From: Verrucomicrobiales bacterium
GTDB lineage: Bacteria; Verrucomicrobiota; Verrucomicrobiia; Verrucomicrobiales; DEV007
Direction of reading: 5' to 3'
DNA: 64,000 nucleotides
Assembly: GCA_029213065.1 (NCBI GenBank)
Contig: JARGPH010000014.1
Span: forward strand, 25,965-89,964
Shown: piece by piece, positions 52,501 to 59,709 of the stretch
How positions within the stretch are numbered: position 1 is the first letter of the stretch
Layout of the letters: every line of letters begins with the position of its first letter
Translations under genes and position numbers: made by a program
Notes under the pieces: generated by a model
Database searches by the model: none
What the model saw: the letters and a program-made list of their open reading frames with translations, nothing else
What the model was told of the DNA's origin: nothing

Positions 52501-53007
52501 GTTGTCCGGCGGGGTGGGCCAGAGGATGAGCGGTTCGAAGCTCTCGACCGGCCAGCGCGGATTCAATCGAACGAGATCAGAGTCGAAAATCTCCCGCTCG
52601 AGTTCAAATCTCCGGAAGCGACGCTCGATCTTGCTGAGATACTCGTCCTCTTCACCGGTGAGAGAACGGCTCAGCTTTTCTTCGATGACTTCGGTGAGGG
52701 TTTGCTCCCCGACTTCATTGGGTGCTTCAGGAAGGTCGCCTTTGCGTGCGACTTTCTCGAGCATGGTTGCATAGAGGGCGGCGCGACCTGATTCCGTTTT
52801 TTCGTCGGCTTCTCCGGTCCAGTCGTTGCCCTGCAACTGAATCTTGGTGCGACATGACCAGTCTCTGTCTTCTACTTTTCCCTGAATGAGAAGGTGATTC
52901 CCGAAAATCTGGGTAACGCCGCCTTCGTCGTGGATGCGTTGGCCTTCATTTTTTTCATCTTCGGAGAATGCATTGAGGAAGTCGAGAGTCGCACGGTCTA
53001 CGTTCAT
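49501..53007 (-). CDS. SNF2-family DEAD/DEAH-like helicase
   Basis: A 1168-residue protein. I chose the ATG at 53007; the frame extends upstream, but that extension is Ser/Pro-rich and unlike the rest. The C-terminal ATPase (about 690-1168) has GGILADDMGLGKTIQSLTWL (Walker A, near 728), IILDEGQQIKN (Walker B, DEGQ instead of DEAQ/DEAH), LVLTGTPIENRL, and the block QAIDRCHRIGQ (motif VI). The first 650 residues are acidic and beta-rich, of the bacterial SNF2-associated type. Family members use ATP to move on DNA or remodel nucleoprotein complexes. It stands alone, with no nuclease, methylase or other defence gene beside it. The C-terminus is a basic PAKKGKKK tail. Confidence 0.92.
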   Translation of the reverse strand: MNVDRATLDFLNAFSEDEKNEGQRIHDEGGVTQIFGNHLLIQGKVEDRDWSCRTKIQLQGNDWTGEADEKTESGRAALYATMLEKVARKGDLPEAPNEVGEQTLTEVIEEKLSRSLTGEEDEYLSKIERRFRRFELEREIFDSDLVRLNPRWPVESFEPLILWPTPPDNIIEFWNYVAHAFEKNNFDFPEFLESITDREWTEDRIAEWERRREESEWRYRVEVFEKRPAEDPVEEVEFRLQISTREARLLTNVADKNQFVRVESEEEFERLCDRYKNGGLRMDGASEILWTKFLNAAAKEESSDGVIQLDRIENCRFLNRLFHQSELNGRIVNLDEQAFRISDAPLHWVCQKDTMGSDDYEIQLFTADGREVSHTVRLLPGDENLYVSDEWVFHGPEHWVRDETLIDPRVEIPRQVIESENGIAFLYRLGAKLPEILERQVKEEALTIIFNLSISSKATGASSEHMLMNILARNSSGTREEQLSREGWEVVKQPKESSDFLYRYDRNLQRRSGRLIAPMQPTFDGNLGCYRARVTKNFPEKYAEWVESLPEEIVIEADADLATLEAEPVEAQVSFEVVDEEIDWFDLKVVVKVEGMDLSQDEIRALVQARGEFVRMDRGGWLRLKMNLSEEQQEAVSRIGLDPFDLTGETHRLHALQLAEPAAKEVFDAKAWERITDRAKNLQLQVRPEVPPGLNVNLRPYQIEGFHFLSYLATNQFGGILADDMGLGKTIQSLTWLLWLRETFGDNAPPSLVVCPKSVLDVWGAEVIKAAPSIRVQVLRNKIELDVDKLGKDIDLLVVNYSQLRTCAEELTSIKWLGIILDEGQQIKNPDSKAAKSARALEAQNRLVLTGTPIENRLLDVWSLMSFAMPGILGDRKYFRENFDRRKDLQSKNRLTARLRPFLLRRTKGEVALDLPPKIEEDVFSDMEDIQKQMYQEELERIQKVLLGVENDDSLRKNSFVILQGLMRLRQICCHPGLLKSQYLGEPSSKLNALFYLLDQLHEEGHKVLVFSQFVSMLDIIRDELEERNRPYSYLTGQTKNRHEVISDFQETKEPKTFLLSLKAGGSGLNLTSASYVVLYDPWWNPAVENQAIDRCHRIGQESKVNAYRLLVRDSVEEKIRILQQQKNEMMTSVLGEEGFTRNLEMDDLKFLFSDGSVEPPAKKGKKK

Positions 53008-53185
53008 ATAAAAATAAAGAGGGATCGGGTAATGGCTCCGGAAAGCCGTTAATTCAGTTTCTTCTGATAGGGGAGGAAAACAGGGTCGGTCACTATCAGA
53101 GAGGTGATCGATTGCGCTGCATCGGGGGGCGGGCAATTAAGCCCACGGCAGGCCCGGCGTCAACCGGTCGGGCCATTGTGTCAGG

Positions 53186-53227
53186 AAATAAAAAAGCCTC
53201 CGGCACCGTGGGACGGCGGGAGGCTTT
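53186..53227 (-). terminator. Intrinsic terminator after rpsF
   Basis: On the minus strand a 9-bp stem AAAGCCTCC/GGAGGCTTT (53219-53227 with 53193-53201), with GC-rich pairing in the loop, runs into TTTTTTATTT. It lies about 70 bases after the rpsF stop. Confidence 0.88.
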
Positions 53228-53298
53228 GTTTGCTCAGCCGGATTTGCACAGGAACAACAGGCTAAGCAATGGATATTCCGGTTGAAAGAGTGGATCGT

Positions 53299-53586
53299 CT
53301 AGCGGCGGCGATAGTACTGGAGCATGATCTGCTCGTTTCTCTTGAAATCGGCTTCAACCTTTGCCACGGCTTCAGGCTCTGCTTCGAAATAGAATTGCAC
53401 GTAGTAGCCGTGCTTCTGTTTCACGTTGTTTTCGTGAGCGAATTCTCTGCGACCGAGGCGATCGATCTGTTCGAGTGATGCACCGCCGGCTTCGAGATCT
53501 TTCGTGATGCCTGCGACCATTTCTTCGATGCCTTCTTCCTGGCCCTGTAGTTTGAGGATGTAAACCCCTTCGTATTTGCGCTTCAT
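53299..53586 (-). CDS. rpsF: 30S ribosomal protein S6
   Basis: A 95-residue protein from the ATG at 53586, which gives the normal S6 start MKRKYEGVYIL; the longer frame is rejected. Typical S6 features: a first beta strand YEGVYILKL, the helix EGIEEMVAGITKDLEAGG, the conserved LGRREFAHEN and the strand GYYVQFYFEAEP, then YYRRR at the end. It binds 16S rRNA with S18. The usual rpsR/ssb/rplI partners do not follow; a terminator does. pth lies 39 bases upstream. Confidence 0.95.
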   Translation of the reverse strand: MKRKYEGVYILKLQGQEEGIEEMVAGITKDLEAGGASLEQIDRLGRREFAHENNVKQKHGYYVQFYFEAEPEAVAKVEADFKRNEQIMLQYYRRR

Positions 53587-53625
53587 GAATAAATTAACGT
53601 TTTGAAATTCTCCGATCACGCACAA

Positions 53626-54249
53626 TTAGGCGCGCCTGTTGAATTGGTTCATTGCCTGATCCATTCCTTCGGAGAGCGCACAATTTACTCCATCTACGGC
53701 AATCGCGAGCACTTTTTCGAGTTCTTCGGTTTCATGCGCCTGGAATTTGCCCAGAACATGGTCCACAACGGTGTCATTTTGGGCGGCTCCTCCGATTCCC
53801 AGCTTCAATCGGGGGAAGTCTTTGGTGCTGAGAAATTCGATGATGGATTTGATTCCATTGTGTCCTCCTGATGATCCTTCTTTCCGGAAGCGGATTTTTC
53901 CAAGCGGCAGATCGAGGTCATCGTAGACAACGAGAATTTGATTCGGGTGGAGTTTGTAGAATCGACCTAGACGCGCGACAGCATTGCCGCTGAGATTCAT
54001 AAAGGTAAGTGGCTTTGCAAGAATGACGCCGTCTTCGCCCCTCGCTACTTTTGCACGAAATTTCCGTTCCCGGGACCATTTGGATTCACTCCTGCCGGCG
54101 AGACGATCCACGAGATCGAACCCGATATTGTGGCGCGTGCCCTCATACTCGGAGCCGGGATTGCCGAGACCGACGACGAGTTTTATCTTATCCGGTGCAG
54201 CACCGGAATTTCCGGAGCCGCCGCTGAAAAATTTTTCAAGGAGTGACAC
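53626..54249 (-). CDS. pth: Peptidyl-tRNA hydrolase
   Basis: A 207-residue enzyme that frees tRNA from stalled peptidyl-tRNA. I chose the GTG at 54249; the frame's earlier ATG at 54285 falls inside a hairpin. Motifs: KLVVGLGNPGSEYEGTRHNI (about 23-42) with the catalytic His in RHNIGF, LTFMNLSGNAV with the substrate Asn, DDLDLPLGKIRFRKEGSSGG (Asp of the active site) and HNGIKSI. About 20 extra residues (FFSGGSGNSGAAPD) precede the normal Pth start, so an even later start cannot be ruled out. It is followed by rpsF. Confidence 0.93.
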   Translation of the reverse strand: MSLLEKFFSGGSGNSGAAPDKIKLVVGLGNPGSEYEGTRHNIGFDLVDRLAGRSESKWSRERKFRAKVARGEDGVILAKPLTFMNLSGNAVARLGRFYKLHPNQILVVYDDLDLPLGKIRFRKEGSSGGHNGIKSIIEFLSTKDFPRLKLGIGGAAQNDTVVDHVLGKFQAHETEELEKVLAIAVDGVNCALSEGMDQAMNQFNRRA

Positions 54250-54270
54250 GGTTGGCAGTAAAATGCTGAA

Positions 54271-54291
54271 CGCCACTTTCTGCAAGTGGCG
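54271..54291 (-). terminator. Hairpin between pilin-VWA gene and pth
   Basis: A perfect 8-bp stem CGCCACTT/AAGTGGCG with a 5-base loop. On the minus strand it follows the pilin-VWA gene by 30 bases and is followed by a weak TTTT. It could be a terminator or a processing site. Confidence 0.5.
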
Positions 54292-54321
54292 TCCCCGGTT
54301 TTCCGCTGGATCCCGCGAGCG

Positions 54322-56004
54322 CTACTGGCTGATGTTGACGTAGCTTCCTCCCAGCAAATTGGCTATCGCGGTCAGAATAATTTCCGCCGGATTGTTCACA
54401 TCGAAACCAATCGTGTTGACGATGATTCCCGCCGATTGCAATTGGTTCGTCGTCGTTGAGTAGTTTTGTGAATTGGGCTGGCCATCACTGAGCATGAACA
54501 CTTCAGACGGCAGGGGATTGAAATTCATGGCGGCACTCAGGGCTACCTGATAGTTGGTTCCCCCATTGGCTGAGAGTCCCTGAAGGGCTGAGATCACGGT
54601 GTCTTTATTCTCCTGGGTGGCAGACTCGAGTATATTCCCGCTGTTGTATTTCAGGCTGCTGGAGAAAACAACCACCCCGAACCGGTCAGCCGGGGTGAGA
54701 GAGTTGATCGAGGAAATTGTCTCCTGCACGACCGCTTCCCATCGGGACTGCGAGCCGAAGTTCCCATTCATCGAGCCTGAACCATCGAGAACGAAAAGGA
54801 CATCGCCGGCGGTGGGCAGTCCGAAGAAGTTCGAGCCTGTTGTAGCAGTGGCGTCGTTGCTGTTGAGGTAGTTGGTATTCTGCCTTGCTTTCGCATAGGC
54901 GGAAATGCGGAAGCCGTCAGGGTAGTTGGCATGTTCGGCGGAGCTGCTGCCTTGATAGAGCGACCACTGCGTCCTCGGAGGAACCGGTGCGTTGATATCG
55001 GTGAGGACAAAGAAGATATCCGATGACCCCGGAGGGTTCGGGTTGGCCAATGAATAGCTGATTGAGGAGGTGTTCTCGTTGAACTCGTTTGAGCTCAGAG
55101 TGATGAGGGGTGAGGCGAGCGTGGTCGGTGGTGCTGCCGCTTTGAACGTCCAGGAGTTCGATGCTTGAACACTGCTGGTCCAATATTCGGGATCGCCTTC
55201 AGTAAACGCCACGATAGTTGTGTCAGCGGTAATCTGGAATGGCCCTCCGTAGGTTTTAAAAGGCCCGCCGTCGAGAGAGTAAAGCATCCAGGTGCCACTT
55301 GGGTTGGGGTTGTAAAGGGACACGTTGAGCGGGCTGGCGCTCTCCGGGTATTCGCCGCTGGCCGGATAAATCTGCGGTGGGTCAAGAGATTGAACGATAG
55401 CGGCCGGGGATGAAGACGTCGGATCAGTGGTTCCAATTGTGGTGATCCCGGCACGGGTTTCCGGCATTTTTTCGACGCCTTTCCAAACCCAGCCTGCATT
55501 CTTGTTATAATTGAAGGTTCCGGGATCACGCGTTTCGGTCCCGTAGTCGACTTCGGCGAGAGTATCATCGAGGAAAAACTGACTGATGCCTTTGCCCGAT
55601 TCGACCATTTTAAAAAGCATTTTGTCCTTGTCCCAAACGGCACGGGGCACGTTGGAATCAAGCTTTTCCTGCTTTGTGAGGTATTGGACGGCGAGCCGCT
55701 TATCGATCATGCTGCCGCTGAATGTCGTGGAGATCTTGGCTGCTGATGAATCGTTGCGGGTTTTCAGTTTATCGAGAACGACCTGCGGATCAGAAATCCC
55801 TTTGAGATCACCGCCGGTTGCGAGATAGGCCTGAATGGAGCGGTTGATCGTCGCGACATCGGAAACGAGACCGTTCTCCTTCACTCCGTTGGAAAGGTTG
55901 CCGACCGAAGGCACCGCGATTGCTGCGATGATTCCTATCACGCCGATAACGATTAAGACTTCCAGCATGGAGAAGGCCCGTTGAGAGAGTGTTTGTATTT
56001 TCAT
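54322..56004 (-). CDS. Type IV prepilin fused to a von Willebrand A domain
   Basis: A 560-residue protein from the ATG at 56004 (an upstream TTG at 56022 is less likely). N-terminus: prepilin leader MKIQTLSQRA, then FSMLEVLIVIGVIGIIAAIAV with Glu at +5, a complete processing site and assembly helix. Residues about 40-170 look like a pilin head. Then come beta repeats of the CHB_HEX-like type (PLNVSLYNPNPSGTWMLYSL, and a second similar unit near 290-320). From about 400 a VWA domain follows with an intact metal site D407-GSGSM and the later ANGGTNYQVAL and FMLSDGQPN. The metal-site Asp, Ser and Thr are all present, so it should bind ligand through Mg. A pilus-tip or surface adhesin is the likely role. 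Confidence 0.88.
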   Translation of the reverse strand: MKIQTLSQRAFSMLEVLIVIGVIGIIAAIAVPSVGNLSNGVKENGLVSDVATINRSIQAYLATGGDLKGISDPQVVLDKLKTRNDSSAAKISTTFSGSMIDKRLAVQYLTKQEKLDSNVPRAVWDKDKMLFKMVESGKGISQFFLDDTLAEVDYGTETRDPGTFNYNKNAGWVWKGVEKMPETRAGITTIGTTDPTSSSPAAIVQSLDPPQIYPASGEYPESASPLNVSLYNPNPSGTWMLYSLDGGPFKTYGGPFQITADTTIVAFTEGDPEYWTSSVQASNSWTFKAAAPPTTLASPLITLSSNEFNENTSSISYSLANPNPPGSSDIFFVLTDINAPVPPRTQWSLYQGSSSAEHANYPDGFRISAYAKARQNTNYLNSNDATATTGSNFFGLPTAGDVLFVLDGSGSMNGNFGSQSRWEAVVQETISSINSLTPADRFGVVVFSSSLKYNSGNILESATQENKDTVISALQGLSANGGTNYQVALSAAMNFNPLPSEVFMLSDGQPNSQNYSTTTNQLQSAGIIVNTIGFDVNNPAEIILTAIANLLGGSYVNISQ

Positions 56005-56167
56005 GTTCGTTACCGACTGCAAAGTTTAAAGAAAACTATTAATAATAAATACCATAATTAAAATAAAATCAATACTGAAATTTCAAAGGGAAAGTTCGCT
56101 TTTCAGTAATATCAAGGGGTTGGCGGCGCGTCGTCGAAGGGGCTGACACGAACGGCATTCTGGGGAG
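56005..56167. other. AT-rich divergent spacer between pilin-VWA gene and metX
   Basis: Strongly AT-rich between about 56036 and 56080 (TTAATAATAAATACCATAATT), then more GC-rich. It should contain the divergent promoters. No specific motif is supported. Confidence 0.5.
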
Positions 56168-56235
56168 AGGTGATGTTATGACACCTAAAACGGTGGCAAT
56201 GAATTCACAGGTGCGTTAGCCTAGGCTCCTTTTTT
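56168..56235 (+). promoter_or_regulatory. metX leader with competing hairpins and a T-run at the start codon
   Basis: CACCT at 56182-56186 can pair with AGGTG at 56168-56172 or with AGGTG at 56209-56213, which are mutually exclusive. A short AGCC-TA-GGCT dyad (56218-56227) is followed by CCTTTTTT directly before the ATG. This could be an attenuator or riboswitch-like leader. It does not show the consensus of a SAM riboswitch that I can recognise. Confidence 0.35.
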
Positions 56236-57399
56236 ATGAGCGATCCAGGTCAGGTAGAAACTCAATTTCAGACAATTGCGACGTCAGAGTGTCCTTTTGT
56301 GTTCCGAAACGGCGACTCGCTTGATGATGTTGTCATAGCTTACGAAACCTGGGGCACCTTAAATGAGGACCGCAGCAACGCGATTCTGTTGTTCCACGCC
56401 TTTTCGGGAAGTCAGCACGCGGCAGGATACAATCCGTCGGTCGAGGGGAATGAATTTTGGACGAAGGAATGTGAGCAGGGGTGGTGGAATCCATTCATCG
56501 GACCGGGGAAGGCGCTCGATACCGATAAGTATTTCATCATTTGCGCCAATTATTTAGGCGGGTGTTACGGTTCTACGGGGCCGGCGAGCGTGAACCCTGC
56601 TACCGGGCTTCGTCATGGCAGTTCGTTTCCCAATGTGACGGTTAACGATGTCGTGAGGAGTCAGGCGCTTCTCCTCGATGGGCTGGGGATTCAAAAACTG
56701 CTCGCAGTGGTTGGCCCTTCGACAGGAGGTCTTGCCTGTGTTTCTTTCGCGACCCTGTTTCCTGAGCGTGTCAGTCTCGTTATTCCTATCGCGACAGGAA
56801 CGAGGACGACGGTTTTGAACCGCATCATTTTGCTGGAGCAGATTTTGGCGATTGAGAACGACCCCAAGTTTCAGGCAGGCAAATACTACGATTCAGGAGT
56901 TCCTGAGACCGGGCTGTCGCTCGCCCGCATGATCAGTCATAAAACCTTTGTGCATCTCAATGCCATCGAAAGGCGGGCGGGAAAAGATGTCGTTCATCCC
57001 GAAGATCGATTTTCCTGGTATCGGGCGCACGATCACGTTGAGAGCTACATGCTCCACCAGGGGAAGAAGTTTACGGCGCGTTTTGATGCTAACACTTATC
57101 TGCGCATCTGTGAGATGTGGAGTCGATATGACCCTGTCATTGAGGGGGATGCGGAGGATCTTCTCAGTCTCTTTTCGCGCTCACGCGAGGCGGGGCATCA
57201 GTATCTCGTTTTCAGTATCGACGAGGATTATTGCTTTTATCCCGAGGAGCAGGCGGCACTCGTCGAACAGTTGAAGCATGCAGAGGTTCCGCATTTGTTC
57301 CTCACGGTGCATTCGGAGAAGGGGCACGATTCGTTTCTTCTTGAGCCTGAGCTATACACTCCGCACATTCAGGTCATGCTTCAGAACGCGGCAGACTGA
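56236..57399 (+). CDS. metX: Homoserine O-acyltransferase (MetX family)
   Basis: A 387-residue alpha/beta-hydrolase-fold enzyme of methionine biosynthesis that acylates homoserine. Features: VIAYETWGTLNEDRSNAILLF (about 33-52, quoted in part), FHAFSGSQHAAG, the WW-containing WTKECEQGWWNPFIGPGKALD (partly quoted), CANYLGGCYGSTGP, nucleophile S162 in VGPSTGG, acid in FSIDEDYCFYP and catalytic H in KGHDSFLLEPE. The nucleophile elbow usually reads GGSMGG in MetX, so GPSTGG is a variant. Acetyl versus succinyl preference is not clear from sequence. No metW follows; the next gene encodes a Dabb protein. Confidence 0.87.
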   Translation: MSDPGQVETQFQTIATSECPFVFRNGDSLDDVVIAYETWGTLNEDRSNAILLFHAFSGSQHAAGYNPSVEGNEFWTKECEQGWWNPFIGPGKALDTDKYFIICANYLGGCYGSTGPASVNPATGLRHGSSFPNVTVNDVVRSQALLLDGLGIQKLLAVVGPSTGGLACVSFATLFPERVSLVIPIATGTRTTVLNRIILLEQILAIENDPKFQAGKYYDSGVPETGLSLARMISHKTFVHLNAIERRAGKDVVHPEDRFSWYRAHDHVESYMLHQGKKFTARFDANTYLRICEMWSRYDPVIEGDAEDLLSLFSRSREAGHQYLVFSIDEDYCFYPEEQAALVEQLKHAEVPHLFLTVHSEKGHDSFLLEPELYTPHIQVMLQNAAD

Positions 57400-57466
57400 G
57401 AATAAAAAGCGAAAAGTGAATGATACGTCGGTTGATTATCCGCATGCGGTGTCATACGATCCGGCC

Positions 57467-57769
57467 ATGGTTCGACACAACGTATATTTCTGGCTGAATG
57501 AGACAGTTTCCGAGACTCAACGCTCTGCGTTTGAGGAGGGACTCAAGGCGCTTTTTGAGATTGATGTGGTTGCTAAAGGGTCGTTCGGTATCGCTGCCGG
57601 AACGCCGGAGCGCCCCGTGACTCAGAACACTTTTGATTACGCGTTAGTCCTCGAATTTGATTCTGTCGAACAACACAACGCCTATCAGGTTCACGACGAT
57701 CATACCGTTTTTGTGGACTCCTTCGGGAGCTGGTTCAAAGAGGTCAGGGTCTTTGATACCCAGTTTTAA
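57467..57769 (+). CDS. Dabb-domain (stress-responsive alpha/beta barrel) protein
   Basis: A 100-residue protein. The ATG at 57467 gives the normal Dabb start MVRHNVYFWLNE; a GTG at 57418 in the same frame would add 16 unlike residues. The text VRHNVYFWL, then DYALVLEFDSVEQHNAYQVHDDH and a closing FVDSF (quoted in part) matches the ferredoxin-like Dabb fold, a dimeric small-ligand or enzyme domain. Catalytic role unknown. It sits between metX and an alpha/beta hydrolase gene with no overlap. Confidence 0.85.
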   Translation: MVRHNVYFWLNETVSETQRSAFEEGLKALFEIDVVAKGSFGIAAGTPERPVTQNTFDYALVLEFDSVEQHNAYQVHDDHTVFVDSFGSWFKEVRVFDTQF

Positions 57770-57852
57770 AATCACCTCTCAAATTGCCCTTCGGTTTTTG
57801 AACACTTTGGCTGGACAATCTCCGGCACGCCCGCAAATTAATCTCACTTACG

Positions 57853-58587
57853 ATGCACCTGGAAATTTTTAACTCTTCGAAAGAACAACTCGACTACGAG
57901 TTTCACGGCGATCCCAGCGATACCTCGCTACTCGTGATCATCGGTCACGGCGTGACAGGGAACAAAGACCGCCCATGGGCGGTTGGCCTTGCCGAGACCC
58001 TTGAAAAAGAGGGGTTTAACGTGCTTCGTTTCTCTTTTTCCGGAAACGGGGATTCAGAGGGTGATTTTGAGAAATGCACGATTTCGAAAGAGGTCAAAGA
58101 TCTCAAGTCGATCGTTAACGCAGCGGAAGACGAAGGCTATCACCGGGTTTGTTACATGGGACATTCCATGGGTGGTGCTGTCGGCGTTCTCGCCGCTCCA
58201 AAAGATTCGAGAATCGAACTGATGGTTTCGCTTTCAGGAATGGTTCACACGAAAAAATTCCTTGAGACCGAATTCGGTGACCAGGTTCCCGGAAAAGGTT
58301 TCATGTGGGACGACAAAGAGTGCCCGCTTTCTGAAGCGTTTGCCGAAGACATGGTGAAAATCGATAACACGCTTGGCAAGACTGAGAAAATCGAGATTCC
58401 TTGGCTTATCGTTCACGGTGATGCTGACGATGTCGTTCCGGTTGAGGAAAGCCGCGAAATTTACCGCAGCGCCTACGAGCCGAAGGAGCTCGAGATTCTT
58501 GAAGGCGTCGATCACGTCTACAGCGGTGACGGCCTCAAGAAAATGACTGATGTGGTCGTTTCCTGGCTGAAAGCACATCACAGCTGA
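57853..58587 (+). CDS. Alpha/beta hydrolase
   Basis: A 244-residue hydrolase. Nucleophile S105 in YMGHSMGGAVGVLA, acid in VHGDADDVVPVEES (about 196-209), histidine in LEGVDHVYSGDG (about 217-228), and an oxyanion-region HGVTGNKDRPW (about 36-46). No signal peptide. It resembles small serine esterases/acyl hydrolases of the DUF-type 'serine aminopeptidase S33' group; the substrate is unknown. It shares one base with the kinase gene downstream (TGATG), so the two are co-translated. Confidence 0.88.
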   Translation: MHLEIFNSSKEQLDYEFHGDPSDTSLLVIIGHGVTGNKDRPWAVGLAETLEKEGFNVLRFSFSGNGDSEGDFEKCTISKEVKDLKSIVNAAEDEGYHRVCYMGHSMGGAVGVLAAPKDSRIELMVSLSGMVHTKKFLETEFGDQVPGKGFMWDDKECPLSEAFAEDMVKIDNTLGKTEKIEIPWLIVHGDADDVVPVEESREIYRSAYEPKELEILEGVDHVYSGDGLKKMTDVVVSWLKAHHS

Positions 58588-59549
58588 TGTCCTCTATGCC
58601 CGCTGATGCAGATTCCACTGCAGGCGGCAGCGATGACAGTTCTTTCGACATTCTCGGTATCGGGATGTCGATGATGGATTCGATTCAGGTGGTCGACGAG
58701 TTTCCGTCGGGCGCCGGGATCACCGAATCTCCCGTTGCAACCCTCATGGGCGGCGGTCCGGTTCCCACGGCTCTTTGCGCTGCCTCGGTGCTGGGTGTCC
58801 GGGCGGGGATCATCGATCAGATCGGGGGTGACTGGTGTTCCGATCTGATTCTGAAAGATTATGCGCGCTTCGGAGTCGACTGCCGCTATTTGCACCGCCA
58901 GGACGGGCGAAGCAGCACCTATGGTTCGGTCATGGTTCGCCGATCCGACGGGGAGAGGCATATTGTTTTCACCCGCGGCACTTTTGATGAGCTTTCGCTG
59001 TCGCAGTTGCCGGTTAAGGATCTGGAGGCCTGCCCGATTCTTCACTTAAACGGACGACACTGGGATTGTGCCTGTGAAGCCGCCCGAATCGTGAAGGCGG
59101 GCGGAGGGAGAGTTTCTTTCGACGGGGGCGCGAATCGATACGAGTCGCGGTTTCTTCCGCTTCTGGAGGAAGTTGATATTTTGATTGTTGCGCGGGACTT
59201 TGCCGAAAAGCTCTCGAATTCGACCGACCGGGAAGCGCAAATGGCTGCGCTTGGTCAGTGGGGGGCTGAGATCGTGGGAATCACGGATGGTGAGAAAGGA
59301 AGCTGGTTTCTCCCGCGAGGAGAGCGTGTCTTTCATCAGCCGGCGTTCGCTGTCAGTCCCGTAGTGGATACGACCGGGTGCGGGGATGTTTTTCACGGTG
59401 CCTTTCTTGCTTCGCTTTCGCGGGGGAGTTCGTGGAGGGATTGCGCCGCTTTTGCGAGCGCCGCTGCCGCTTGCAATGTCCTGGCCCCGGGAGGACGCGG
59501 GAATCTACCGACGGTGGAGAAGGTGGCTGAACGCCTGAATTTCAGTTAA
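58587..59549 (+). CDS. PfkB-family carbohydrate kinase
   Basis: A 320-residue ribokinase-like enzyme that phosphorylates a sugar or nucleoside. Early motif GIGMSMMDSIQVVDEFPSGA (about 24-43), GGGPVPTALCAASVLG as the substrate/lid region, and the ATP-site signature VDTTGCGDVFHGAFLASL (about 260-277) with the catalytic Asp. C-terminal APGGRGNLPT completes the family pattern. It is co-translated with the alpha/beta hydrolase upstream. The substrate cannot be told from the sequence. Confidence 0.92.
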   Translation: MSSMPADADSTAGGSDDSSFDILGIGMSMMDSIQVVDEFPSGAGITESPVATLMGGGPVPTALCAASVLGVRAGIIDQIGGDWCSDLILKDYARFGVDCRYLHRQDGRSSTYGSVMVRRSDGERHIVFTRGTFDELSLSQLPVKDLEACPILHLNGRHWDCACEAARIVKAGGGRVSFDGGANRYESRFLPLLEEVDILIVARDFAEKLSNSTDREAQMAALGQWGAEIVGITDGEKGSWFLPRGERVFHQPAFAVSPVVDTTGCGDVFHGAFLASLSRGSSWRDCAAFASAAAACNVLAPGGRGNLPTVEKVAERLNFS

Positions 59550-59709
59550 GGAGAAAATCCCTTTTTGGATAAGTCAGGAACAGGTGAAAATCCATAGCTA
59601 TTGATTTTATTGAAATTATGGGTTACGGTGCGCTGAATGCGCCGATTTGAATCGCTGAGGACAACGTTTCCGGAGGCCTTTCGAACGCTTTTTCTCTCCC
59701 GTGCTTTAA

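Noticed and set aside
53008..53136. N-terminal extension of the SNF2 protein
   Set aside because: The extra 43 residues are Ser/Pro/Arg-rich, and the ATG at 53007 gives a natural start for the conserved part.
56168..56235. SAM riboswitch before metX
   Set aside because: Hairpins are present, but the conserved core of the SAM-I or SAM-II families is not recognisable, so the leader is reported only as a structured region.
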